A stretch of 34,468 nt of DNA, taken from NCBI GenBank assembly GCA_964058805.1, contig CAXKVV010001050.1, positions 1-34,468 on the forward strand. Direction: 5' to 3'. The notes under the pieces are model-generated. The model saw nothing but the letters and a program-made list of their open reading frames with translations. It did no database searches and was not told the origin of the DNA. Source of the stretch: Schoenoplectus triqueter (lineage: Eukaryota > Streptophyta > Magnoliopsida > Poales > Cyperaceae). Positions 9,962-20,933 of the stretch are shown here, one piece after another (positions within the stretch are counted from its first letter, which is position 1; every line of letters begins with the position of its first letter). The translations under genes and the position numbers were made by a program.

Positions 9962-10451
9962 TTTCCAAAAAGCAGAATCTCAGGCGTCTGATTTGTTTAA
10001 GCTGAATAGTTAAAATGGAAACGTAGAGAAAAGGAAGCAGATAGTTCTGTACCTAGCTTATAGTTTTTCTTTTTCCTTTTGTTTTTTTTTTTGGTATTTG
10101 ATATTTAATTTGATTTAAACCTGAAAAAAGCAATGATGCCTTCTAGGTGTCTTATTTATTTTACTGTACATCCTTTTCCTTAGTATATATAATGATAATT
10201 GGTTGAGGGATTATAAAGTTTACAATGGTTAAATGTATTTTTCAGTCTCTAGATTTTTTTTTCAGATCTATAATTTGGTGTCAGCCGTATATAAATTTTA
10301 TTCCCTTGTCTGAGATTCTCGGAAATTCATTAAATAATAAAATAAAAGGAAAAATATAAAGTTTCCCTATAGATCCCTTGTGCGCGTCCCTGCAATTTAT
10401 GCCATATGGTCTTCCCCAGGCTTGCTGGTGTGTGGGGGCCTGTCACATGGT
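9962..10451 (+). other. ADT 3' UTR and downstream flank
   Basis: This follows the ADT stop codon. It contains several AT-rich stretches suited to plant polyadenylation (for example near 10332-10345) but no single clear signal. No other gene is visible. Confidence 0.4.
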
Positions 10452-10564
10452 ATCAATATCCCTAAGCATCTTTGTTACAGTTGATAACTTTTATCTTGCG
10501 CTTGGTGTGTTCTCTAATATAATCAATATCCCTAAGCATCTTTGTTACAGTTGACAACTTTTAT
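10452..10564. repeat. 43-base direct repeat, two copies
   Basis: The segment starting ATCAATATCCCTAAGCATC occurs at 10452-10494 and again at 10522-10564, with one visible difference (GATAAC versus GACAAC). The offset is 70 bases. It looks like a local tandem duplication with a diverged spacer. Confidence 0.85.
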
Positions 10565-12065
10565 GACTATTATCATTGGTATGGTTGAAAACTGTAAATT
10601 AATATAATCAAAGCATGAGACTGTAATCTCTTATGTCCTAGGCATGCATCCATTTTATTAAATATTCAGGAATGAAATGATTAGTTAAAAAAAAAAAGAA
10701 CCGAAGATTGGTAAACAAATTAGGAGAGAAGAATTCAGGAGGATGGCAAGAGTATATCAGCCTGATACCGTAACACTGAACATTACAAAAATAGGGAGGC
10801 TGAAGTTGCCTCGAGAAACAATGCTAACCCATACTGGTATAGTACTGTACCAGTGTTGGATAGGAACAACAAAGCAACAGAATTTCATGCACTGCATCAT
10901 AATACAGTACAAATGTTAACAGCTTGATTGTTGACAACGGTCACAAATTCAAGATCACCACAGTACCATGGGAGCAGCATCCTGACACTCTACCAGTACT
11001 GCAGAAGCACGTTAAAGAAATGCTGAATGAGTAATGAACTCAATTGAGTTTGTGCACAATAAAATATAAGTTGGTTGAGCATCAATATGGCACTCTACCT
11101 GTACTGCAACAGCACACTGTTCTGCTCTTGGATGCACTATTTTTAGTTATAAGTACCAAAATTCCTCAGTATCAATGAAAACGTTGATATTCTAATTTCA
11201 AAAGTTCAGTAACTACTTCGGAAAACATACATGCAATTTTGGTTTTCAGTTTGTGATATTTGATCTCGTCCGTTTGAACTACAAATCCAAACCAAACATC
11301 AAACTTTATCTGTTCGCTGATGAAATCACAAATTAATCACAATTCTGGTCTCTGGAAAAATAAAACATTCATGCAAATTTGGTTTTCACGGATGTTCGCA
11401 TTTATTGATGAAACAACAGTGAAATTATCAATAGTAGAAACTAACAATGCCTTGAACACCAAAATGGCTTGTTTCAAACTTCAAGGATTGCGAAAATATT
11501 GCAGTAACTTCTAGTTAATTTGGCGACATTTGGAAATTTGGATGACGTGAAAGAGTGACAATTCAAAATAAAGAAAGAAAAGAGGACAGACAATTCCTTA
11601 CGTACAAGAGCAAATGCAATTATGCAACGGGACCCTTTGTCTTTATTGGAAAGAAGCCAAACCTGTTAGCAAACAAATATTAGAATATGAATTATTAAAA
11701 ATTTGGTTGGCAGTGTTATTATTACTGGGTCCCTATATCAGGTACTTGTGCAACTTCATATAGAATTCAAGAATTTTGTGCCATTGTTTACTTTGGATCT
11801 AACTGTACAGCGTCTTGAAGTGAAGTTTCTGGTCAAGCCTTTAAACCAACAATTAATTTCATTGACAATTTGAGATTGTTAGGTCCATTGCTAATTTGCC
11901 ATCTTATTAAATAGCAGCTAGCAAATAACCAAATATGCTCAGGTGACATTCCAATTTCATGAGGTCCATAATGAGAATATAATGAGAATGTAATAGTAAT
12001 TGCTACCAAACATTCTGGTCTTGTTTGAATAAATGATACATGAAAAACAAAAAAGATAAGTCTTT
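10565..12065. other. Intergenic, with diverged direct duplications
   Basis: No gene is supported here. CACTCTACCAGTACTGCAGA at 10986 recurs with a few changes at 11091. CATGCAATTTTGGTTTTCA near 11230 recurs with one change near 11371. This points to degenerate local duplications or old transposon debris. The reverse strand near 11930-12020 reads like the end of a MITE (ACCAAACATTCTGG), but no partner end was found. Confidence 0.4.
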
Positions 12066-12074
12066 TTAAAATTC

Positions 12075-12563
12075 GGAGACTGATAATAGTCCTGCTGTTT
12101 TGTTCCAAAATTTATCCCGACATTGACCGACGCTAATACTCAGTAAAATCGCTAGCGACTTGGCGACGCGCTCAATAACACAAATTTCTAGTCACAATTT
12201 ATTTTGTTTATCTGTATAAAAATATTCATTAGCATTTCACGATCTTCTCATAACTAGAGTTGGTGATTTATTGATACTATTTATATTTGTCTCTAAAGTT
12301 ATATATATTAATAAAAAAAATTCAGTAAAGAGAAACTAGATGTGAAATACATAGATCTGAGTTATCAGTTATGTATAGTTGCAGATGGTGGGGAGGGATG
12401 CTCGCTAAAAAAATTTGAATTATTATTTTTTTCGCTACCTAATAATTAAGGAGCGTTAATGCTAAAAACAAAAATGAGTAAAATCAAAACCGATCAAAAA
12501 AGGGAAAATTTCGCTGGGGACAAAAAAATGGGGATAAATGATTGGGAAGAGATATAATATTCC
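12075..12563. mobile_element. Mutator-like MITE, copy 1 (489 bases)
   Basis: The ends are GGAGACTGATAATAG on the left and, on the reverse strand, GGAATATTATATCTC followed by CATTTATCCCCA on the right. Flanks TTAAAATTC (12066-12074) and TTAAAATTA (12564-12572) agree at 8 of 9 positions, and a 9-base duplication is typical of Mutator-like elements. Both ends resemble those of the element at 19524-20384, including the TGGGGATAAA block. There is no transposase frame, so it is non-autonomous. Confidence 0.7.
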
Positions 12564-12572
12564 TTAAAATTA

Positions 12573-13940
12573 ATTGAACTTTTCCATGTTGATTATATCG
12601 TCATTGGAAAAAAATGCAATTCCTGTTGTCAGATGACCTTGAGAAAGAATGCACTCATATGATGTCTTAGGAACATTCCACTGTGAAGACCAGAGCTAAG
12701 AGGGGGGTCCGGCTCCTTTCTCCAACTATTTTAATTCAAATATAATATCTAATGTTAATATTTTTTTATTGTGGGCCCTTGTTATATTTATTGTCAAAAC
12801 AAAAAATAAATAAATAACATTTTTTTTTGCCTGCTTTGATTTATTGCTATTTAAATCTTGTTTTTCTCATGTAATGTTTTATTTTCCTCTTTGAATATAA
12901 TTGTAAAATTGTAACAAAATTTGTAAATAAATTTGACAAAATGATTTGATGCAACTACATGGTCATTGAATAAATTTAAGGGAGAATATAATGTGCACCT
13001 AGACTAGCATCGCGTGTGCCCCCTCCAACCATACGCCCCAAAGCTTGTTTGTGGGTCACTTTTGTACGGTGGAGGTCAGGGAGCGAATTTAGGTGGAATA
13101 AATAAAGTCAATTGAATCATATACAAAGCAGAAATACAGGCTTACAGCATTTTACATTTTGGATGTTCTGGTAACTTGTTCAGTCGTCTTTCTGTGTGCT
13201 ATTCTTCGTCTGTTCTTGCTTTAGTTTAAGATTTGCTGCAACATATTGGTAAAGATTGTAATGCAGATGATTTAAAAATTCAGGAAATGACTTGCTTAGT
13301 TGGTTAATGTGTATTTTATTCTAGATATTTGGGATGTGCTAGTAATATAGTACTTGATTTCAAAATACAGATGATAATCCTTTGTTTGTGATACGTCATG
13401 GGTTAGACTGTCAGACTTTGTCAAGAAAATGAAAGATGATGTACTAGTGTAAAAGTGTGTGTAAGAGAGACATGAGAGTTATTTTGACTTATAAGTTTTG
13501 TGTGTGTATTATGTGAATGAATGGATCACTTCCTCTATCTTGAGTAAGGTCTTAGGAGAAGATTGTCATTAAGATCGTGGTCAGTTCATAGCACGATCTT
13601 AAGATTCTAAAAGTAGTAATTGTATATAATGATAAATCGGTGTGTTTGACTGTGTGTTTTTGTCTTGTTTAATTGTACTATTTCGGGTTGTGATCAGTTG
13701 TAATCGCTATTCATAATAGTTGGCGGTTACAAAGGTAATTGTGCTCAAAATGAGTAATAGAATGGCCTCGAACTTGAGGATGTCGAACTCGATAATTGTT
13801 TATTCAGATGTATAATAAGTGAAAGAGACTGCGTAGGGCCTATTTAATTTAGTTCCTAGAGCTAAGTATTTGAACTAATGATAAATTAGCCTCTAAGAAC
13901 CCATCTCTATCACCTTATTTTCATACTGACACACTGTATA
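12573..13940. other. Intergenic, no gene recognised
   Basis: AT-rich sequence with long T runs (12700-12960). A more GC-rich patch (about 13000-13090) shows a weak inverted similarity between CCCCTCCAACCATAC and the reverse of GTACGGTGGAGG. No frame or element ends can be supported. Confidence 0.4.
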
Positions 13941-13948
13941 GAACCTAG

Positions 13949-14896
13949 GAGTTGAACAGAAAGAGATTCTTGCAGCATTACGTGATGCGGGTCAAACATT
14001 TACCTCGGAACTACTTGCGAAATGCAATATGCAAGACGGAGCCACAGAAGATCAAGATATGTGGGTCACCACTGCAGTATCTGATATTCTGGTATTCTGA
14101 GTTTGCCCAATATTTGCTCATTAGAGATCAGCCCTTAATACTTTTTTTTTATTTCTGCATTTTAGCTCTTTAAGTATTCCAAAGTGTTTTCCGGCGTAGA
14201 TTAACACCTAAAACAGCATAATGTTGAGATCGTACTCAAGACTGGAACAATAATGTTGCTAATGAATTTTTGTGTGGAACATATTAGGGCTGCAAGAAAA
14301 GTTCATAATTCATTCAATATTCGATTCGATTTTAGTTTGAGTTCAGTTCGTTTGATTAGATTTTTTTTATTAGTTGATTCGATAATTTTTTTTTTAATGA
14401 ACTAGTTCGAATCCGATTCGTAATAGTTCGATATGTAGTTATTTGCATATATTTTTAACTATTTAGTCAATAATATATGCAATAACATAATTATTTTATT
14501 ATAAAATTAATAAAATATTATTAATTTATTATTACATTGATAAATATTAGTTAATTTTTTTAATTTTAATATAAAATTAATAAAATATTAATTATTTTAG
14601 CTCTAGTTATTTATGATAATATAAAATAAATATATAATTAGAATAATTGAGTTCGTTTAAAGTTCAATTTCAGTTCGATTTAGTACGATTTTGATTTAGT
14701 TCGAATTTGACTTAGTTTGAAATAGTTTCAAATCAAACTCAAACACCAATTAATTTGATTCGTTTGCAGCCTCATAACATATACAAAGCAAAAATATATA
14801 TGTGTTTTTTGTTTACAGCAAAGGGAGATAATGTATAAACCGTCTGTTTTTGCTGAGCTTATTGATTTACCGCTCAATACTTGGCCTCAATTTAAT
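13949..14896 (+). pseudogene. Two exon-like coding fragments of unknown gene
   Basis: Fragment A (13949-14091) has an acceptor-like CCTAG before it and a donor GTATTC after it. It reads as EILAALRDAGQTFTSELL then a Cys-Asn-Met stretch and EDQDMWVTTAVSDIL. Fragment B (14819-14896) follows TTTGTTTACAG and precedes GTAAAT. It is 26 codons in compatible phase, reading REIMYKPSVFAELIDLPL then NTWPQFN. Both have balanced, protein-like composition, unlike chance frames in this AT-rich spacer. Between them lies a hAT MITE (14285-14774). I do not recognise the family and found no further exons. They could be relics of a lost gene, a captured gene fragment, or part of a real gene whose other exons I missed. 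Confidence 0.35.
14285..14774. mobile_element. hAT-like MITE (490 bases)
   Basis: The left end TAGGGCTGCAA and the reverse-strand right end TGAGGCTGCAA match at 9 of 11 positions. The flanks GAACATAT (14277-14284) and TAACATAT (14775-14782) match at 7 of 8; 8-base duplications are typical of hAT elements. The interior is AT-rich with GTTCGATTC-like subterminal repeats in opposite orientations at each side. It has no coding capacity. Confidence 0.75.
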
Positions 14897-17231
14897 GTAA
14901 ATGTATTTTAATTGGTTGCATAGAACAGAAAAAAAAACGTATAATTTAAAAATTAGCAGAAATAAATTATTTGATGAAATAGTTAGTGACCAATGATTTT
15001 ATAAATTGGATTTTAGCTTAATTTGATGAAAAGAATTAAAGTTGCCATCAACTTATTGTATATCTATTCCAGCACAGCATGCGTCTGCACAGAAAATTGA
15101 TGTTTCTTTTCGACTTAAAAGTGTTGTGACCGTTGTCGTCTTGATTACAAACATCAAGGGTTGCATTAAATATGCTATAATTTAGTTCGACATCATGCAA
15201 ATTGCAAGTTGACGTGCCATTTAGAATTATCAAAAGAAAAAAATATTCTTTTGATTACGAGATATTTTGATAATATATTTTAGTCATTTCTTTAGTTCAG
15301 ACAGAGAATGTAGTTAACTTGAAGTATATTTTAGTCATTTCTTTAGGTCCTCTGAATTTTGAAAAATAATATTTTTGATCTGTATTTTTATTAATCCGGC
15401 CCCCTCTAAATTTAATTTTTGATCCTTCTGAATTGTCTAATTATTTTTCAATGAGAAAAAATATTTAATATCATTGACAATAAAAGAATTATGTAAAAAG
15501 TTTCAAAATATGATATCTTGTAAAGAAATTTTTTCTTTATCGACATAATTATTTATTATATTGAGTTTTATTTTTTGGAATATATAGAAAGATATTTTTT
15601 GGTAGGTTTTTATTAGATAAGAATGTATGTTAAATTATTAATTATTTAATTTACTACTCAATTAGTTAATGAGTTTGAATCTGTTAAGATATTATAATCT
15701 GATTACTGACCCTCTGATCAAAATTCTACATCCGCCCTGTATGTTCCCAGCTTTGCACAAAATTGATATATAAATCATCGGAAAGTTTAGTTTGAATAAT
15801 TCTACAAATGATGAATAATATTTTAAGAATGTTTTTTCCTTCTTTACGATTCATTTTTACTTTGAAATATATTATGTATTTTTCGAAAACATCAACAGAT
15901 ATTAATCCTTGATTGATAGTGTTTTTAACTGCCTTGAAAAAATAACGGTCCAAAAATGTTAGAAGTAGATTTGTATTAGTAAAAAGTTTTCTGGTCTTTT
16001 GCATGCTACATCTCGTGATGACATCTTGTTTCTATTCTTACCAAGCATCTGTTGTATTGATAATTTGCTACGTACTTGAGCATGTAGTTTTTTTTTTGTG
16101 AGAACCAATCTAAAATTTTGACATACTTGTTGTATTATTTTTTTTATTTTTTGTGATTTTTTTTTACCTTCTGTAGATTGGTAAGTCGATATGTTAACTG
16201 GTGAAAACTACATCTCGTAATCTAATTAAATGGATTTCAATTAAAAATAATTAACCGCCCCCCCCCCCCCCCCAAAAAAAAAAAAGAGTTGTTACTTCCA
16301 CCAAATTAATTTCAAAGCTTAGTTGTATGGGGCATTACCATTTATGTTTATACTTATTAAGCTCCAAAAGTCTGCAATCATTGATTCGTTAAACCTCTTC
16401 CTTAAATTTCTCTGGCTCAATTTTTCTAAGAAAAAACGAAAAAGAAAAAAAATCTCTCCCGAAGCCGAAGTCGTTCTTACTTCTTAGCACTTGATTTTTG
16501 TCTTTTCATGTTCCTTCCACAATTTATTATATTTATGGCATTGGCTTATGGTCTATTAAGCCGAATAGTCACCTAATTACTCATCTATACACAATAAACA
16601 TGCAATCCAGATTATTACTACTAGAATATTATTTCTAAATTATAAGATTAAACAATTCAATTATGATTATGATGATAACATTCCTATCTTAAGAACTATA
16701 TGATTAGACGTATAACTAAATAAATTTATTTATATTAGGAAATGACAAGTACCAGATGAATTGAAAAAAAAATTCTCAAATCATTTCTAAAAGTCCAATA
16801 TAATGTTTAAATCATGATGAAAGAACATATAATTTTTTTACAAACAATCAAGAGGACCGCAACAAACACATAGCTCCAAATTTATGAAATTTGACTTTTA
16901 TAATATTTTGAATAAATTCTCGGTTTATATATTTAAGACGAGGAAAAAATGATAATTGTTAAAATATAGACAGAATTTACTAAAATTGTAGAGCACACAA
17001 GTATTTTTTTTTTAATCTTTAAAGCAAGATTTTGCAAATATTCAGCAAAATTGCACGAAATTTCATGCAATCCATACCTAGGTTCTGCATGATAGAAATA
17101 TAAGCACCTATGGTAGAGAATATAATTCGTCTATAAAACACATCTAACCCACCCCCTGCTAAATTTCTAGCTCCGCCGTGGTGTAACTTCGAAATCTTTA
17201 ATGTTGAATTAAAAAGTTACACATGTTATAT
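14897..17231. other. AT-rich intergenic stretch with transposon debris
   Basis: No gene is supported. A 22-base repeat TATATTTTAGTCATTTCTTT+AG occurs at 15274-15295 and 15325-15346. Short GC-richer phrases near 15395-15410, 15725-15738 and 17150-17180 (such as TAGCTCCGCC) resemble worn ends of plant transposons, but I could not pair them into an element. A homopolymer junction at 16258-16285 is listed separately. Confidence 0.4.
16258..16285. repeat. C16-A12 homopolymer junction
   Basis: A run of 16 C bases is followed at once by 12 A bases. Long C/G runs are rare in this AT-rich context. On the other strand the run is poly-G. The exact length may not be reliable, because sequencing errs in such runs. 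Confidence 0.8.
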
Positions 17232-18050
17232 CAAAAAATAATAAATTAATTTTTTTCTATATCCTTTAACTCTTTCTTATTTTTTTTATTTCTCCATCTC
17301 GCTCTTCTATTTTTTTATTTATCCATCTACTCTTCTATTTATTCTCTTATTTATCCATTAAATTAATCACATCTATGATATTAAATTAAAACTCCATAAT
17401 TTCTACAGTAATCACTCCCATCTACTTAGATGCGAATCTTGTAAGATGTCGGGTTAATGAGTCCGCCTCCCTTCACCGGGGAGCAAGTTCGTCGCCTCGG
17501 TGAGTATGGCCGGAGTAAGGGGATCTCAGTGATGGTCTTCCAACACACGCTTGTGAAGTGAATCATTGGTTTTATCTATGTCGTTTTGGTGTTAATTTGC
17601 TTCGGTACCGCGATCTTATCTGTCCAATTTTTCTTCAATTCATATAAGTTCTGATTCATTTTGCATCTCATAGAGATATTCAAGCTGTGCATATATTTTA
17701 TTTCAATTATCATCATTCCTTATCACATGCTGGTATAGTAAATCGGTACAGTAACTGTACCTGTAAATTTGTGTAGTAAACTAGTATAGCCAGTTTGATA
17801 CTTGTGCAGAAATTACTCACAAGTATATTCAATAAAATTTTCGGGGCATTGCTGAATCAATTTCTACTGTATAGTATCTGTCATATTGTTCTACCATGTT
17901 ACAATTTACCGTACCGATACTGCTATAGTACCAAATTTATTGTATTGATTATTATAGTTAAATAAGAGAATAGATAGAAAAGTAGAGGGAGAAATAAGAA
18001 AATAGAAAAGAGTTGAAGGGTATAGGAAAAATTAAGCCAAAAAATAATAA
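17232..18050. mobile_element. Long inverted-repeat element, class unresolved
   Basis: The left arm (about 17232-17350) is pyrimidine-rich: CTATATCCTTTAACTCTTTC, then ATTTCTCC, then CTATTTATTCTCTTATTTA. The right arm (about 17945-18050) is its reverse complement with small gaps, reading AAATAAGAGAATAGATAG and then GAGTTGAAGGGTATAGG. The left arm has an extra internal duplication of about 30 bases. The centre includes a GC-rich patch (about 17450-17560) and the palindrome GGTACAGTAACTGTACC. It is probably a non-autonomous DNA transposon; I could not fix its ends or a target duplication. Confidence 0.5.
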
Positions 18051-19067
18051 CAAACAAAGAAGACAAGTTTAGATCAGTGTACATGATTAATTTTGACATT
18101 CAATTTAGCTATGAAGTAATAGTTAGTTGCATAACAAAGAAGATAAGAAAAATAGTTGCTAAGAATTAAAAATGAAAATTACCATTACTTTTATTCATTC
18201 CCCCTATTACTATTCTAATCATAAAATCAAAATAGATTTTTTATTATTTGAAAGAGCACCATATTTTTCCTATTTACGTAATAATTCAAAATCACTATTT
18301 TTCTTCTATTCTCAAATCTCCTATAAAAGATGTAGACTTGATTTTCTTTGATTACCAAGTTCAGACTAACAGTAGAATTCACAATATATACAAGACTGCA
18401 ATATATTTCGTTACATTTCATTTTGCATCCCCTCTTTTCCTTAGTTAGTCACACATATGTACGAAAAATTGCTTTTAAAATTGTCCATGTAATCTTTTGA
18501 GTTTTGGTCCTCCGTACGGCCAGACCTTCAACCTGATCAACCATATACATAAATTGGGAATTCAAATGACCAGGGCAATTTATTTTAGTTTATTTCGTTT
18601 CGTTTCTTTCTCATCTACTGGAGATATATCCGTCCAAACTCCAAACTCTTCATTCACTTCTTATTACCCAATATCTTCATCCACAAAATTAAAAAATTAA
18701 ATTGTTAATTTGCTTTTCAACCTCTCAAGCCTCAGCAGTTAATGAATTTGCATTCGATTTGCCTGTATTGTTATGCAATGTAAGATGATGGCCTTTTGGG
18801 TCATGCATTTCTATGTGTGAGTTTTTATTTTTTTTTAAAAAAAACTCATACAAAATAAATGATTTTGAAGATCTGAAGTAAATGCAATGTGATGATCAGA
18901 AATAGACCGATTTGATATGATGCAATGCATTTCCTATTTTGAAAAAGGGTCTATGTTTTAATTTTCATAATTTTAATTTACCAATGGAAAAAAAAAGTAA
19001 TTTGTTTAGTTTGAAAATACTGAAAAATTTTAAGACCGAAAATCAAATGTAGTCTTTGTATTTATGA
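18051..19067. other. Intergenic, no gene recognised
   Basis: AT-rich sequence. Short frames here begin at non-standard starts or have no family resemblance. A T-run directly facing an A-run near 18826-18845 could form a small hairpin. Nothing else can be supported. Confidence 0.4.
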
Positions 19068-19075
19068 GAAAATAT

Positions 19076-19514
19076 TGGGGGTATCAATTATTGACCCGAT
19101 CCGATTCGAACCTGATCTAATTCGACATGATCCGAAGATAAATGGGTCGGGTATGAGTTTAATTTTTTTGAACCGAATCGAGTCGGGTTCGGGTCAACGC
19201 GACCCAACCCGATTAATTATATTTTTTGAAGTAATTTTATGATTTAGTATTAATTAAAACTTAAATATATATTAATTATACACTAATTAAAATTAATTAT
19301 AAATTAATTAATATTTTATTACTTAAAATTATATAAAAATAATTAATTAATATTTAATTATTTTACACCAATCTGGTCGGGTCGACCCATAGCCCGTCGG
19401 GTCGGACATGGATCAAAATTTTTGACTCGAATTTAATCGAATCGGGTTCGAATCGGATAAAAATAATAATAAAATAATATAACCAGACCCGAACCCGACC
19501 CATTAACACCCCTA
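19076..19514. mobile_element. hAT-like MITE (439 bases)
   Basis: The left end TGGGGGTATCAAT and the reverse-strand right end TAGGGGTGTTAAT are similar, and both are followed by GGGTCGGGTTCGGGTC-type subterminal repeats in opposite orientation. The flanks GAAAATAT (19068-19075) and TAAAATAT (19515-19522) match at 7 of 8. The interior is AT-rich and non-coding. It directly abuts the target duplication of the Mutator-like MITE on its right. Confidence 0.78.
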
Positions 19515-19523
19515 TAAAATATA
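19515..19523. repeat. Shared target sequence between hAT and Mutator MITEs
   Basis: TAAAATATA separates the two MITEs. Its first eight bases serve as the right duplication of the hAT element, and all nine match the right flank of the Mutator-like element at 20385-20393. Confidence 0.75.
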
Positions 19524-20384
19524 GGAGGCTGATAATAATCCCCAAGCATTTATCCCCACAAATATCCCCAAACTTTGACTCCCGCGAATTTAGTAGTTGA
19601 AACGTCAAAAGTCTTTCGCGATTTGACCATAATCGCAGAGACAAATAAAAATTTTGAATCTTCGTGAGTTGACCGTAACTGCAATCATTTGACACAAAAA
19701 AATCACTATTTTTTATGACCATAACATGCAATCTCAGCGACATCAATTAGATTCACTATTTTTTCTGTTTCTAGGCAACTGGACGATTAATTTATAATCA
19801 ACCGTTAGTTTATATTAATTGACCATAAATGTTTGGATTATTTACAGCAACAATAAATTTGACACAAAAAATCAGCGCGCCATCAATTAATTTTCATTAT
19901 GACATTATTTATATCTTTAGTTGTCTCTATTTATATTTACTGTGCCAGTTACTAAAATTCTAATAACTTAAAATATTATTATTTGATATCCATGTTATTT
20001 ATATCTACGTTTTTTGTAATTGTTGTATCTATTGGCATCAACTATCAATTTTATTTATATCTATTAATTTTTGCTATATACATCAACCGGCTTTGGTGGT
20101 TAAATTCCACCATTTATACAAATAAATAATCACAACACTTGATATAAATAGCACAGCGTAATAGATATAAGTAAATTTGATAGTTTTTACCAAGTGCTAA
20201 CTCTCTCTAATTTTCTTAAAGAGACGCCATTTCAATTTCAATTTTTTTTAATTATTAATGTGTTATGCAATTATAAAAATGAAAAATCGGAAACATATAA
20301 AAAGTTAATTGAATGCTTAAAATGAAAAATTTTTACTTGGAGACAACGAATGGGGATAAAAGGCTGGGATGATAATAATATTCC
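19524..20384. mobile_element. Mutator-like MITE, copy 2 (861 bases)
   Basis: It is flanked by perfect 9-base duplications TAAAATATA (19515-19523 and 20385-20393). The left end reads GGAGGCTGATAATAATCCCC and then CATTTATCCCCA. The reverse-strand right end reads GGAATATTATTATCATCCC and then CTTTTATCCCCA. The two ends are imperfect inverted repeats of about 35 bases. The element at 12075-12563 has the same asymmetric left and right ends, so they form a family. No transposase is present. Confidence 0.82.
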
Positions 20385-20393
20385 TAAAATATA

Positions 20394-20767
20394 TATATTT
20401 ACGCAGATATCATCCAACATGTTAAAGGTTTTAAGAAACTTAAAATTTCACATGTCAACTCTCACAAAATAATTACTCCGCTACAAATTAGCGATGACAT
20501 GCTAGTGTTAGTGGCCCGATTACAAAAAATCATTCGTAGATCAGAATCATGATTAATGCACATTAACTATATCAAACTCCTTGGTAAAAAGAAACTAAAT
20601 TTCGCCTCCACCGACAACTACGGCTTTTGTGAAATTTCTCTTGCCTTATAAAGGTAGTTCTTTTGTTCCCAATGGTTGGAACTTTTTTTATTTTTATTTT
20701 TTTTAAGTAGCTGGTTAGTTAGCAGCTCGAGGTTGCAACTTTTTTATTAAAATCAATTATATTAGGG
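20394..20767. other. Intergenic, no gene recognised
   Basis: AT-rich sequence with a slightly GC-richer patch at 20600-20720. Nothing in it resolves to a frame, RNA or element end. Confidence 0.4.
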
Positions 20768-20933
20768 TTAAGTTTTTAATCTCTCATACATATCACATTA
20801 TTAAAAAAATTCATTATTGATTTTATTTAAAACTTTAAATATTTTCATCTACTTCAATCTAATGGTCCATATATTTTTTCTCTCTCATCATTTAAAGTAA
20901 TATGTGTGATATGTTTGAGTTGAAAACTCTTAA
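20768..20933. mobile_element. Short foldback MITE-like element (about 166 bases)
   Basis: The left TTAAGTTTTTAATCTC then TCATACATATCACA pairs with the reverse complement of the right side, TTAAGAGTTTTCAACTC then AAACATATCACA. The inverted repeats are imperfect and about 30 bases long. No clear target duplication was found. Confidence 0.5.

Noticed and set aside
11833..12108. 91-residue open frame on the - strand
   Set aside because: It overlaps the left end of the Mutator-like MITE and shows no domain or splice context.
15726..16004. 92-residue open frame on the - strand
   Set aside because: Lys/Ile/Asn/Phe-rich composition typical of AT-rich noncoding DNA; nothing around it supports a gene.
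19363..19746. 127-residue open frame on the - strand
   Set aside because: It crosses the junction of two MITEs, has no family resemblance and consists of AT-rich low-complexity residues. It is a chance frame.
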